A DNA stretch of 64,000 nt from Termitomyces sp. T153 (GCA_018296165.2 JACKQL020000009.1:496001-560000), one strand, 5' to 3'. Counted from the first letter of the stretch, positions 45,831 through 58,187 are shown. Numbers and translations: made by a program. Notes: generated by a model from the sequence alone, not told the origin.

Positions 45831-47090
45831 CCATACAATTCTGAGGGTTGCCAAGACAAATCAGCACTAGCTCACCCCCTTCTAGAATTACAATTACTTG
45901 AGCTCTCCTGTCACAAATCATGTGGTGACAGGGAAGACACCTATTTATGAATATTTTGTGTCTTGGGCTACTAAGCCAAACTCTGCACTAACATATTGAT
46001 GCAAAGTACCATTGCCAGCTATAGACTCTGCAATTGTAAACCGCTCAATGGAACAACCATTTTGGTGTACAAGTTGGACATACAGTTGGTACTCTTATCC
46101 ATATATGAAACAAAGAGACATTCCACCTGTAATACCAAAGTAATTGGTGGTGTTGTAGAAGGTTCCTGATCATTGACATTAGGAGCAGGTGCTGTCTTAC
46201 AATTGGCAATACTGAGAATAGAATAGAATGCTTTAGGGCTTGTTTATTGAAACTACAGGAGTTTCTGTTTATGTGTAAGCCACCCAAGCACAGAAATTTC
46301 CCTCTGAGGAAGGATGATCCTTAGAACATACAAGTACAATGACTAATGTTGCTGAACTAAGAGTAGTGATTGGAGGCTTGGATTAATGGACTTAGTCTTC
46401 AATATAGAAACAGAATAGGGCTTTGAGTTATGGACAACCAAGCTATGGACAACCAGGATACAGTTATCTGTACTTTGTATCCAGGTCTCAGGGCATATAA
46501 TTACTTGGAATAGACAGATGAACCCTTCAAACACAACTGCTCAGCTGGCTTGGCAAAGCTTCAAGGCCAATGTTATAAAAAAGAACCATAGCAAATTGAG
46601 GTGCACTACCTTCAACCCAGAAAAAGATGATGCCACTGTACCAAATGGTCACAGCTCCCCAGCTGTACCAGGTGGGCCTAGACATGTATAATCGGCCAAT
46701 GTATGTCATGTGTTACCATAAGACTCATTATCAGGGCCCACAGGCTTCTACCCAGCTTGAAACTGGGCAATCTTGTGCTAGTTGAGCACGTACAAGCTCT
46801 AGCACTATTCCCTAGACCATTGAGGTTTCAATGGACACAGAGTTCGGCGCGTAGGTAGAACTTTCGTTGTCTAGACAATTTGTGAGGGTGCCTAAATCAT
46901 GAATGTTATAGATACCATCCCTCGTAGACTTGATTTTATGACTAAATAATATTATGGTACCAGCTATACATACTTATACATTGCCTGGGGTATGTATTTT
47001 GTATGTGGAATGGCTTTGTGTCGAGATGCAGCAAAGTGGGTAGGGGTGTGCACGTGACCGGTAAAATGCTGTTCTCACAAGCCTCTCAGC
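45831..47090. other. Unassigned transposon-like DNA grading into host DNA
   Basis: No protein recognised. CpG is rare up to about 46.8 kb and normal after it, which marks the boundary of the decayed block. Confidence 0.4.
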
Positions 47091-47172
47091 CTCAGCAACC
47101 CGATAAGTTATCGCCTGGGATACTTGTGTAAATCCTCGGAAGAAGTCCTTCTAAGTCCACCAATACGTTACT

Positions 47173-49548
47173 ATGGCCTCGAATGAGCGCAACTCTCTTC
47201 CCGTTTTATTCTCGTTTTCTAGTTAGAAAGAGAGAGAGGAATATCCGTGGATCGACTGCTGGCTTATAACGCACACTACGGGATGAGCATAGATACGACT
47301 CCTGGACCCCGCACGACGACATGGTTGGAGTTGAACATGCCTATACCCATTCCATGTTGGCTCACATCCGCCGACCAACCCTGCGAGCAAAGAAGAACGG
47401 AAAATTACATACCGAGTCGTTAGAAACGTTCTTGTCCCTTGGTTTGGGGTCTGCAGAAAATGGACTGACACTTTCCAAGATGCCCTGTGCAAATCATGAC
47501 GCAGATCCATGTTCTCATGCAGGAATTGTGTTATGTCCCAAGGTAAGATATGAAGACTCCAGGGGTCGGTGCTAGTACCTGAACCATCCCGCACAGTGCC
47601 AGCTCGTCAAGGTACAGAACAACGTAATTTCATGATGAGGGTCGTCTTGAATAAAACTTTGCCTAGTATTGTTCAGCATACTGCCAGAGACAGCACTGGC
47701 CAAAGCACCGTTTTGATTGCGAGCATCCCATGTTAGATCCATGCTGGGAACCGCGCTGGATTCGGGAGGAACGCGAACCTCGCTTCAACACTGCCCCTTC
47801 CGACGATCTTCCTGCATATGATTGTCTGCGACTTCCACATAACGAAACAGAGAGAGATGCTATACATCGTGACTTCAAACTATGCTTTGCTGGTACGTCT
47901 AGGTTATCGTGCCATCCAATTTCACTGATTGATGTGATATAGCCTCTGGGGACATTCGCAACCTCGTTCAGACGATTAATGGTTTGCCAGCGGGATACCG
48001 TGGCAAGTGTGATATCCTGCTGAACGACGTCGACACGATTACTGTGAATAGAAACCTCGTGATCCTCTACGCTTTGCTGGGATCTGGTCCTTCAATCGAG
48101 CAGTCGGCAGAGATGGCAATTCACCTAATGTACTCATCTGCACTCCCTCCGGCGATTGCAACGTATCTTAGAGGGTGCGCCCGTGTTATCTATGGCGAGG
48201 GGACAAATGAAGGGAAGTTGTTATTCCGGTGCTCCTTAGGGACGCGAGGACAAGGAAAAATCTACTCGATGCAGAGTACAATGGCCATGCGACGACCGAT
48301 GGAGATGTTTCATTCCACCTATGATCTTAGGAAGGGTCTGAGGAGTAAAAGGACCACCATCACAGACACCAGACACGTCGACGACGTAGATCGAGCCTTT
48401 GCGAGCCTGCAACCAGCTCACCGACTTGCTCTAGCCCATTTTCGCCGAAAAGGGGTTCTGGCCCCGTTTTCGCTATCAACCCGCGGTTTTTCAGAGCCAA
48501 ACCGGTGAGGTTTAAATTTCTCGTCAGCTCTAGACAAACTGACGTGCTCAACTTAAAGGCTGATGTACACCGCGGGTGGAGACTGGCTGGGCCACGCAGG
48601 GGTGAACCCGCTCAAGGGCTGGAACGTCTCCGATGTCTTGGCTACTGGCGCGAAATATGCTGTAGATTCAGCGGACATCATAGGTTGCCTTTTCTTCCAC
48701 GTAAAGGAGGAGCTCATGGAATTTACGCGTCGCATAAAGGAGTTCTACATAGACCTTCACGTCACACAGTTCAGTCCACCATTACTTTCGAAGGGGATAT
48801 CGATAGGCGTCTTCCCCGCTTTCGCGGAAGGATGCTTTGACCGAGTGGATACAGCCGACATTACCGACCGAGAAGGTATACCAGAGTTGCTAGCCGACTG
48901 GGGACCAATGTTAAACCGAAACAATGGACGGGCATGCATAATAATGCATTCTAGGCAATGGCATAGAAACCGACCGAATACAACGGCTCAGTCGAATCCA
49001 TGCTCCGCGGTGATGCTTATCGAACGGTGTAAGAAGCTTCCATCTTTGGTATGTCTGTATGTCTGTATCGATTCCGAGTGCAACTCTTAAGCTGACCAGG
49101 GAAATTTTATTATAGAGAATCAAACTTGCTAGCGTCTTGACACATGGGACCAAGTCACCTGCACTGATGCGTCTACTTGAGCCACTTGATGCGTTTATTG
49201 ACCACGCAAAGGCCTTCCGTGAATACCTTTGCGCAGAACAAGTCGACATGATTGCCAAGGATCTCGGGCTTCGCGTTCGCCAATATAACCACGTAAATTC
49301 CAAGGTTGATTCATATAGTAACAATTTTGTTGTCTCTTCTTGACGTGTTTCTTTTCGATCAGAGATTCGGTGTGTCAATTGATGCCCCCCAGCAGAGATT
49401 GCCAAGTCTCTCGCGTAGCGAGTTCTACAATTTGTGTGAGTCATACAGGAATTTTGGCATGTAAGCAACTCATTTTCATACCACGTTAGTTATGATTGGT
49501 GGAGGAGATCTCTTGACGCGGTTCGTTGAATTCGAGGCAACACATTAG
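47173..49548 (+). CDS. MYND zinc finger / DUF4470 protein, copy C
   Basis: The finger is assembled across two introns: CANHDADPCSHAGIVLCPK to the donor GTAAGA (~47543), a tiny exon CQLVK (~47596-47610), then YCSAYCQRQHWPKHRFDC from about 47671. The frame continues through EPRFNTAPSDDLPAYDC to FKLCFA and a GTACGT donor at about 47892. DUF4470 follows: ASGDIRNLVQTING, CDILLND, NLVILYALLG. A GTGAGG intron follows EPNR (~48507). Later exons include GGDWLGHAGVNPLKGW, RIKLASVLTHGTKSP and FGVSIDAPQQRLPSLS, ending FVEFEATH at 49548. Both Cys quartets of the finger appear complete. The 5' exon is uncertain: the MASNER start (ATG 47173) runs into stops before 47300, so either an intron or damage lies there. 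Function unknown. Confidence 0.6.
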
Positions 49549-49656
49549 CTAACAATGTCGTAAGTAGACTGGAGTAGGTAGCTTCTTGTATCCCTTGAAA
49601 AACGACTTTGAGCCACCAGAAAAGTACCGATGGAGACATTTCTGACAATGTCACGC

Positions 49657-50349
49657 CTATTTTGATTTGTGCAACGATCTAGGGTGGCAACTCGTATATC
49701 CTCGACGGTGGTATATTAGTGGCAACGTCCGCAAATCTTCTTCGTCTGCATCCCTCGTATCCAATGTCTCTACCCGTAACACTCGAGCTATATAAAGCTC
49801 GGAAACTAATGCATCTCCCGGGCTTGAAACATGTGCTTCGCAATGTCCTTTCTCCCCTCCCAGATACTCCAAATCATGCAGAGGTGTAGGTTTAGCTACC
49901 AGCTGACAAGACAGTGACCCAAGAGCCCCTTCAATTATGGGGTGGCTCTCCCTTGTGAGCGAATATGAAGTAGAGGAAAATGGGTCCGGATGGAGATCGG
50001 CGCGAGAAAACTTGATGGCCATGTCCTCCTGCCCTGCCGACAATAGGTTGATGACCATGTGCGAGGAATCTTGTGGTTGCGTAGTATTGAGAATATCGGC
50101 CATTCGGGAAGGTACGCGTAGAGCAAATGATATCAGGGGGTACGGGTGCATGGCAATCGAAGTGAAGGACGAGAGAGTCGCGCCGTGGTATGGGTGATGT
50201 GAGGTTGCCGAAGGCACTTTCGCTGTGACTACTGCCACGGGCTGAGCTGTATGGCGTAGAAGCTCTCGTAAACGACCCTGGGTATATTCCCCATGGTGAA
50301 TATCCGTCGCGAGACCACGAAGAAATTTTGTGATTACGGTTCTGCACAT
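49657..50349 (-). CDS. Flavin reductase-like (FMN-binding) protein
   Basis: 230 aa from ATG at 50349-50347. An upstream in-frame extension to 50562 has no ATG and contains a plausible GTAAGT donor, so it is probably leader. The core has LRELLRHTAQPVAVVTAK, YHGATLSSFTSIAMHPYPLISFALRVPSRM, MVINLLSAGQEDMAIKFSR and EGALGSLSCQLV, the FMN-binding split-barrel signature. It ends with LPLIYHRRGY, typical of fungal members. The family reduces flavins or acts as an FMN-dependent oxidoreductase; the partner is unknown. The N-terminus (MCRTVITKFLRGLATDI) is basic and amphipathic and could be a mitochondrial presequence. Confidence 0.75.
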   Translation of the reverse strand: MCRTVITKFLRGLATDIHHGEYTQGRLRELLRHTAQPVAVVTAKVPSATSHHPYHGATLSSFTSIAMHPYPLISFALRVPSRMADILNTTQPQDSSHMVINLLSAGQEDMAIKFSRADLHPDPFSSTSYSLTRESHPIIEGALGSLSCQLVAKPTPLHDLEYLGGEKGHCEAHVSSPGDALVSELYIARVLRVETLDTRDADEEDLRTLPLIYHRRGYTSCHPRSLHKSK

Positions 50350-50702
50350 AGCCCCTTCAAAATGTAACAAGGAGCGAAAGAGTGAGGGCAAGGTACTTAC
50401 ATAATCCGACACTACAACTCTGGGCTCCCAGGGTTTGGTTTGTTCTTCGACCCCTTTTTCTGTGCGACCACTCTGAACTCCAGCCTGAGGCAGACCCGTT
50501 CCCGCTGTTTTACTTATTCCTCTTGTGGAAGCTGTTAACTGATTTGGAACACGATTTCGCACTGGTCGTTTGCTTTGTCTTTTGCGGTAACACTTGGACC
50601 CACAACTAGCCTACTTGTCTGACCATTGTACTTCGGCCTTTTCATCCTCTGATCGCTTAACCTCTCATTACATGGGACTGACAGCTGCTACGATACTCGA
50701 TT

Positions 50703-50828
50703 TTGAACAAGGACGATATTGTTTTGAATTCCGTTAAAGGCAAAGATGGATCTACAAACCTGATTTTCAACAAGAACGATATTGTCTTGAACTCGGTCAA
50801 AGGCAAAGATGGATCTACGACTATTTTT
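50703..50828. repeat. Two tandem 63-bp units
   Basis: AACAAGGACGATATTGTTTT starts one unit and AACAAGAACGATATTGTCTT the next; both end in GGCAAAGATGGATCTAC. As a frame they read NDIVLNSVKGKDGST twice. No gene was recognised around them. Confidence 0.6.
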
Positions 50829-51030
50829 CCCAGTCTGACAGCCTATATAACTACATATGTATCCTTAGAAGAACCATACCTTTTAACGGTCTGAATATTG
50901 TATCTGCAGTTGCACCGTTATGAAACCTCTTCCGAATATATCCGCCTTCGCTCAGATTCGCTCTCAATCGTTCGTATACTTGAATTTACTATGATAGGAA
51001 CTGTTGTAATTTATATTAACAGGAAGCTTG

Positions 51031-52720
51031 ATGTACAACCAGCTTCAGCCTCGTGCGCACTCCTTTGCTGATTATCTTCCATTGGATTCACTACTTCTTC
51101 AGAGACCTGCTTCGATTTTTTGGAAAAGCACCTTTTGCGCTGCCAGCAGATAAGCGATATCACACTACCTCCGAAAAGTACCCGCAAGCCTGGACAGTTT
51201 GACAAACACCTCCATGACCGCCTCAGGCTTAAGCGTGTTGCCAAGCTCCCCGGAATACTTCAAGATCTCCTCGACAATGCGGAACATACCTTATGGTCCT
51301 ATACTGGAGATCTTCCCCCTCCCAACGCGATTTTCCCCTCATTTAAACGTCTGGAAAGGGCTTCTAGAGAGTATCGACAGGATATTCATAAGGAGATTGA
51401 TGTCCAGCTTGCCTACGAATTTGCTGTCGCAGAATTTTGCGCAACTGTTGCTGCGACACTCGAGTTTCAGCTCCGTCAGGGGTCGCCAAATTTTCTTCAG
51501 TGGTCAACCACACGACTCTCTACCAAGGCTATACCCGGCGTTCGGCGTGATCAGGCACTTGCAAATGGTTTCCTTAACATGTCGGACAAGGGGTCCCAGA
51601 AACATCTTGCTCACCCAACTGATCGCGCGACTCATTCTTCAAACCTTTCCTGTGATTGCAATATGGGAGTTCAAGAACTTGAATTTTGACATTACAGATG
51701 GCCGAGTGGACTTGCGAGCAGAGATCTTTTATGAATTGGTGAATGGATTTCTTGAATGTGTCTTTCCATGGGGAGAGTGTGAAAAGGGAAGTGATTGTGC
51801 CATAGTCCATTGGAAGATCGGCACAAACGCGTGCCCCATGGGTAATAACGACGTTCGTTCCTCTTGTGAGTCTTACGACAATGCTCGGAAAGTGGCACTG
51901 CCGCCGCCATCAGAACCACCTACAGGATATGAATCAGGAGCGAAGCATTCTTCCCGGGACATTCTTCAGCAGGTGAGTTTTTCCTCTGATAAGATAATCA
52001 AGGGAACTCACATCAAACAGGCATGGACTGAGGCATTAGTTCATGATGCTACCTTCCTCGTGAACAACGCCGGCAATGTAGAGATTATTGGTGGAGGTAT
52101 CGAGTCACTCAAACACTCTATTTGTCCAATGCCTTCTTCCTCGGCGATGCTCATTGAACTTACTTCCAGTAACATACCGGCTTATATGTTTCTGCGATTC
52201 GTGATGCCGAAGACCGTGCAGAAAGCATTTCACGGAAAGAAATACCGGACACGTGGTACATGGAGTCTGGCCTGGATCCCGATAAGATTACGGATTTATC
52301 GAAACCAGAGTTTGGAATCAGTAAGGTCAGTAAGGGTGCAAATATAAACCCATGCCAACACTAATTAAGGTTCAAAATGTAATTTTTGAAATGTTGCTGG
52401 AAGCGGAACAACGGCAATGGCTTGTAACTGTGCCTGCTGAGCGTAAGCCGTCGCGGTTATCATACACAACGAACATATACAAGTGTATCTAGGAACTTCC
52501 GAATGACTTTTGTATCCTGCGCGGGAGAGGCGTTCCTCATGACTCAGCGGAAGACGAGCCGAGGCCCTCACAGGATTTGCGCGACTTGTACTGGGCAACG
52601 ACCAATTCCCTACTACGTGGGACGGTGTCTTGGTGCTCGGCTCAATCATCAGAATCGCAAACTCCTGGATATTCAAACCCTTCGTCCATGGATGAAAGAT
52701 ATTCGACTCCTTCGACCATA
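51031..52720 (+). pseudogene. Agaricomycete protein of unknown function, frameshifted
   Basis: Coding-like exons: KLPGILQDLLDNAEHTLWSY, PPNAIFPSFKRLERASREY and EFAVAEFCATVAATLEFQL in one frame up to about 51590. Then ILLTQLIARLILQTFPVIA and WEFKNLNFDITDGR continue in the next frame. A one-base change near GGGTCCCAGAAAC (about 51590-51605) would join them. After a GTGAGT donor near 51972 the frame goes on with QAWTEALVHDATFLVNNAG. Further exons to about 52720 (PNDFCILRGRGVPHD) are weaker. Segments of the form WEFKNL are common in large lineage-specific families of mushroom-forming fungi. No known catalytic motif was seen. The start is unclear; ATG at 51031 is possible. Confidence 0.45.
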
Positions 52721-52756
52721 AACGAAATTATGGATGATGGCCCGATGTAACCACCT

Positions 52757-52852
52757 TTTTCGAGATTCACGCAAGAGAATCATTTCATGGCCTACGTATT
52801 TGTCTTTTCGAGATTCACGCAAGAGAATCATTTCATGGCCTACGTATTTGTC
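52757..52852. repeat. Perfect tandem 48-bp repeat
   Basis: TTTTCGAGATTCACGCAAGA begins each unit, at 52757 and 52805, and both units end GGCCTACGTATTTGTC. The length is 16 codons, so it keeps any frame; on the minus strand it reads DKYVGHEMILLRESRK twice. Confidence 0.8.
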
Positions 52853-53309
52853 GAGCAAAACTCGAGATTCCTGCAATCAAGTATCCCAAAATTTTCAAAG
52901 ACGCTGATAAACCATGGATGATCTTGAAAAACGCTTTTACGGCGGAGGATATTTTTCTTTTGGAAAACAAATCCAAAGTCTATGATGCGTCGGCCCATGT
53001 GTTTATTCCCAGATTGTTCTGTTCTTTTTGTCAATAGATCCCTCAAACACAACTGCAAATTCTGCTGCTTTACTACTCGAAGATAAAAGGTACTCTCTGT
53101 AAGCTCGTATGGTTTTCTTATGCAGACAGAAAACAGAAACAAGACAATGCTATGGATTCGAGAGAGAGAGAAAGCGAGACAGAATGAGCCAAAGAAAGGT
53201 AGAACTAGTGTACAGAAAAGAAAGATCTCCTGTCAGTAAGTCCGGTCAGCTCGATAGATATCTAGTGACCATCAAGGTTCTGTCAAGTATTTGTAAGTTG
53301 TAATCATAG
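52853..53309. other. Intergenic, nothing recognised
   Basis: Mixed composition, with a purine-rich run (GAGAGAGAGAGAAAGCGAGA) near 53160. No gene supported. Confidence 0.4.
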
Positions 53310-56300
53310 TGACACATGGGACTACATCCCTCTCCACCAAGAAAAATTGTAACAAGAAAGAAAATGCAAGTAATAATGTAATGCTACAAAAACAAACTGC
53401 TCATAGGGGTGCGTCAAAAACCCTGTGGGAAAAGCTACTGGTGGCAGGGACATGGCAAAGGAGAAAATACATCGTTCCAAATCATTTCCTGCCAACCAGA
53501 TGTCAAGAGCTGCATTGTTTTCTAATTCCTTACCTGGCAACTATTTGTCATGTTCAGGACCAAAACATAAGTAACAAACCCAAGTACTGTTGACCTCAGC
53601 CCTGTCACCTCGACTCCACAATCTTCTTGACAAGGAATTCACCACAACCTGTGTCAGAGGCAAAGATGGGCTTGGGATCCGGGGTCTTGTGGGACAGAAA
53701 CAGGTTTGAGTCATTCTCAGAGAAATGCAGCAATTTCAAGGAATAATACTGCACATATTTATCTTCCCACTGTGGCACAAAAACAGTGATGTTTAAAGAT
53801 TCCAGATGGACAGTGGTAATCCAATAAGGTCCATCATACCAAGGCATAAACTTTGCCACCTGGTGCTTTCCCTTTTTTCTGTACTGATGACAGTTGTCCT
53901 TTGTACACACCAACACCTGCTCACCCACTCCAAAGGAAAAATCATCCAACTGTGACCTGTTTGCTTGAGCTGCCTGCTGGATTTAGCTTGGGTGAGATTG
54001 TCCTTAGCCATCACTGTATCTGTCTTCAGCTGTTCTATTATCATCCTTGCCAACATCTCATCAAGGGGGGAATAATCTGAGGTGTTTGCCCATGTGTAAT
54101 TGGAAAGGGGAAAAACCTGTAGATTGTAACTGTATTCATAATGTCAAAATGCACTCGTGACAAGGCTTGACACCAGCCCTGCTGATTTCAATCTACATGG
54201 AAACACAGCACCTGATTTATTGTCTTGTTTGAGTGCTTGCTCACCCCATCTGTTTGAGGGTGAAATGCCATTGACATCTTTATCTCAATGCCTGTGAGTG
54301 CCATCAGATGTTTTCAGAACTTTGACACAAATAGCTTGTCCCAGTTGCAAACAGTACTAGACAGTAGACCATTCTTGCAATACTGGGGATCCAGGAGGTC
54401 CAGATTGGCAAAGGGGAGCAGCCCAGCATGACATGTGCAGATGGCTGCATGCTCTCAAACTTGAGCCCAGTGTTCCTCCCTGTCCTTGGTGGCACAGGCA
54501 GAGCACTTCTGAGGGCACCTGCTCATGGTTACCTCTTCATTGGTTCCATCTACCTTGGGCTTGTTCTCACAGAGCCATGTGAAACCTAGGATCATGTCCT
54601 GCCTACCCAAGCTGGTGACAGCAAAAATGGTGTGCTCCACATGATTCCAATAATGGAGGACAAGGTCAACCATGGAGCTGATGGCGCCTGCTTTGCTGGG
54701 TGTTCTGTCAATGTTGTAGACCAGAATTGGCTTGGGAAGGGGCTGTGTGGTCAGGCTGTGGCATTTGACAAACTCTGAGTCCAAAAACAGTCCCATTGCT
54801 CTGCTATCCAAAAGGGCCATGACTCCATGGGTTTGCTAGGTGTCTGTGGTCTCTATCTCCACATCAAGGTGCAGGGAGTTGGTGGACAGGCTGGAAGCCA
54901 TTATGTACTGCTGGGGCATTCAACACACCCAGGCAGGGCAGCACCAGTGGACCCTAGGAGGCATTGGGGAGCTTGGCAGAGGCTCCAGAGTTGGTATTTG
55001 TATGTCTGAAGGGGAACATTGATGTTCTTCTGTCTCAGAATGAAGGACATTGGAAAAGGCAATTTCATTTTCTATTGACAGACATGAGAACCTGTTAGCA
55101 GCCAGCAACAGAGGCATACATCTCATCCATTGCTCAATTAAAAATCCTCTTCCAGCTCTGGGGGTGATGCACACATGCTGATCTCCTCTAGGGTCAACTC
55201 TGGTGTAGGTGTCACGACCCGCTCCCTAGATCCCTAGACACGGCCCCCAACCCCTCCCGATAACTCCCTGGAACCCCGCCCACACTTTCGACGCCCACAC
55301 TGGGCAACTCCGACGCTTCTCCGGCAAACCCCGACGGCAACTCCCTATCCGTAGCCATCAACACCCCCTTGAAACCTTCCCCCACCGTTCCTGGACACGT
55401 CATACGTCCCCGACCCCCTACCCTAGTTCACCCCACCCATCCCGGAGTGCCACGACGCCCCGGAGCGGCCGCGCCCCCAACTGATCCCATCAGAATACCG
55501 CCGCGGCCCGAACTTGGGTTGTACCCGACACCCGTCGACTCAGCACAGCCCCGTCGACCCCCGCCATCACATCCGCCGCCCTTGGAGGCACCCAGTAGTT
55601 GGTATATAAGTCATAGAATGACTCCTCGAACCCTAGTCTTGATATTACATTTTACCGGTTTCCTATGTTTCGTCTCACGTCTCGTCTGTATTTCTGTTCC
55701 TAGGTTTCGAATCTATCTTTTCTCAGTCTCGTCTCGTCTCCGTCTCGTCTCGACTGTACATATTTCCTTTGTTCCCCTGAAGTTCCCTTGCTCCCTACAT
55801 CAGTACGAACTCCGCGCACGCGCCACAACCTGAACATTCCTAACGACAACCCCGGGCCTCACTACCCGCTCACCCCGGAACCCATCAAGCCCCGGTAATC
55901 CCCTATCCAACCGACCCCGCCCCCCCAACAGCCGAGAAGCCTCCGCCTACCCCGCAATCCCCTCGTGCGTCCGCTAACGAGCTCCGACACCCACCCCGGG
56001 TCAACGACCAGTACCTCCGGTCTTAGACCCCTCTGAATCACTCCGGACCTACTCGGGCCGCTATCCCTAGGGGCCCCTCGCAAGCCTTCCCCACCTCCGC
56101 TCCAACCCCGGGCGCCTGGTTATAAACGCAGGACATCGCGTCCGCCTAGTAAGGACTCGCCAGTGTACTGAGCCACCGTTGTCAGCGGAACCTGACAGTA
56201 GGCTTATCTGGCAACAGAGCTCTGGCAGCATCCTTTGCAGCCGGCAGCTGCAGGAAGAGTTCCTCCTGCTCTGCTGTGGAAAGGTAACATACCTCCCAGC

Positions 56301-57352
56301 CCAAGGAGCAGTGCCATGCAAGGTGCCTGGGTTTCTGGCATCTCTGGCACATTAGCAGTGCAGTGTGGAGCTGCCTGGCCACATCCACATCCATGGGGAT
56401 ACCTGGCAGCAGGGGGTGTGTTGTTGGGGTGGCTGCAGTAAGGGCTGGCATTGGGTGAGCAAGTACAGGGTAGCAGAAATTGGTGGTTAGAGCAGGGCAC
56501 ATTGTGGAATGCAGGTGGCAGAGCTCCCTCCAGATCTCCATGAGTTGCCATTGATCCTGGGCCACCTCATACCATGGCACAATCTTTTCATTGTCTGGGT
56601 GACCCTCCACAAGATTGTCAATGCATTCCACCAACATGGGGTGCAGGCCATCCTGGAAAGTGAGGCATAACTAAAGGCCATCAGGGTAGGCAGCTTGCTC
56701 AATCAGAGCCCAGAATGAGTTGATGTACTCATCCAATGTATGCTTTCCTTGCCCATATTGCTCCCTGTTGCATAGTGTCAAAGCAGCAGTCTTGTCAGGG
56801 TCTAGCAGGAAAAAGTCTGTGTGGAAGTCCTTCTCAAAGGCAGCCCAGTTCAGGAAACTTCCAACGCCTCTGGGGCAACAAGAGTCATAGCATGTAGGTG
56901 GAGGCACATCCAGTCTTCATGTATGACAGTACCCAAGCTATTTTCAATGTATCAGAGTTGAAGGCATCCCTACTGAGGTGGATGTAGGTGAGGCAGGATT
57001 GAAAGAAGCATTCCCTGCCAGAGCAGGCACCATCATATGCATCTAGTAGTGTGGGGCACAGGATCTATGGCTGTAGGGTCACTGGAGCTATAGAGATGGG
57101 TGCAGATGCAGTTGGGGCTGGTTCCACAGCTGGGGGAAGTGTGGAGTTAGGAGTTAGGTGTTTGAGCAGTGCCTGGAGTGACTGGGAGATAAGATCTGTG
57201 GTTTGATGGAAGGTAGAGAGTTTGGTTCTATGGTGGGTGAGAGATGATTGCATTAATTGCACCTGAGTTTCTAGGTGTAGCAGGTGAGTCCAGGCTTTGT
57301 CCTGTGGGGCCAGGGCCTCCAAGGGTGTGTCTTGGTTGGCAAGCTGAAACAT
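53310..57352 (-). mobile_element. Decayed, chimeric Ty3 element interrupted by a solo LTR
   Basis: On the minus strand: gag from about 57352 (LETQVQLMQSSLTHH, LSQLLHL-type start), capsid at 56907-56560 (FEKDFHTDFFLLDPDKTAAL) and zinc knuckle CQRCQKPRHLAWHC (~56340). The solo LTR at 55210-56197 follows, then protease at 54820-54455 (VTSLGRQDMILGFTWL). The next recognisable part is already integrase (MSMAFHPQTDG near 54250, GFSPF-type end, VGEQVLVCTKDN at ~53920) and a chromodomain-like end at 53600-53430 (STWVCYLCFGPEHDK). RT and RNase H are missing. The integrase type differs from that of G1, so the 5' and 3' parts may come from two families. Confidence 0.65.
55210..56197 (+). repeat. Solo LTR of the G2 family (988 bp)
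   Basis: Starts TGTCACGACCCGCTCCC and ends CAGCGGAACCTGACA, with GTAGG directly on both sides (55205-55209 and 56198-56202), a perfect 5-bp target duplication. It keeps many CpGs whereas the flanking gag has almost none, so it inserted long after that element decayed. It probably arose by LTR-LTR recombination. Confidence 0.9.
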
Positions 57353-57974
57353 AGAACCCTGCAGTGCTTAATCCTGGTGGGGAAGCAATGGATAGCAGCT
57401 CAGAGGTTCCTTGTGGCTATGAGGGACTTCCAGACCAGTTTTAGGAGGCTTGTTCTGCTGTAAGGGTGACCTCTGGGGCAGCAGATTAGAGTCATGCAGC
57501 TAGCAGAGGGGAATCCGAAGTATATTAGCAAGAGTAGACAATGATACAATCTGTAACTAATCACCTAGCAGAGGGGAATCTGAAGAGAACAAGTCTAAGG
57601 ATCCCCACCACTTGGTGCAGCACATCAGTGGGAAGTGGAGGCATGATAACTACTGTACAGAAGGCTGGAGCTAGTCCCAATCCTAGGACAATGATTGGTG
57701 AGGTAATATGGAGAACCCTGCAGTTCTCTGGAGATCTCTGAGGTTCTGGAATGAGCCGGAGACATTGAATAAGCTGTGGAGATGCTGGAATAGGTTGTGG
57801 AGGTCAGAAGTGGAAGTCTCCTGACAGTCAACATATTTGGGGCATACCTGTAATAATATTTGCCAGGTCCTCCAGGTGCTCTGTCTGGTTCCAATGAATC
57901 AATGAATTGGACTTGTTCAATAATAGGTTCTTCAGGCTTTTTGAACTGTCATCTATTGAGAATGGAATGTGTCA
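57353..57974. other. CpG-poor spacer
   Basis: A short tandem echo (CTAGCAGAGGGGAATC at about 57499 and 57565) is present. Pro/Ser-rich minus-strand frames could be the tail of the zinc-finger ORF to the right, but nothing is recognised. Confidence 0.35.
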
Positions 57975-58187
57975 TCAGCTTATGGATCCATTGATGTTAC
58001 AAGAATTACCTGTGTGTTGTGATGAATCAAAATGCACAGCAAACTCCGCATCCTGATGCACTTTCTCCTGCTTCTTCATACATGCCTTCTTGTGGTGCCA
58101 GATCCCCTGACTCTTACAAGTTTTTCTGCAAATTTTGCACCTTGTGTGGCCATATGGTGTTGGAGGCTGAGCAATGTCCATTGTCAT
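57975..58187 (-). pseudogene. Zinc-finger-like ORF fragment
   Basis: 70-codon frame with RCKICRKTCKSQGIWHHKKA and a following C, a C-x2-C...H-x-x-K-x-C finger like those at the start of transposon-linked proteins in Agaricomycetes. Continuing frames to the left carry SSIDDSSKSLKNLL and end in stops. It is CpG-poor and probably a relic. Confidence 0.3.

Noticed and set aside
49657..50562. 301-aa flavin reductase starting at 50562
   Set aside because: That start is GTG; the first ATG (50349) gives a protein beginning at a plausible presequence, and a splice donor lies in the extension.
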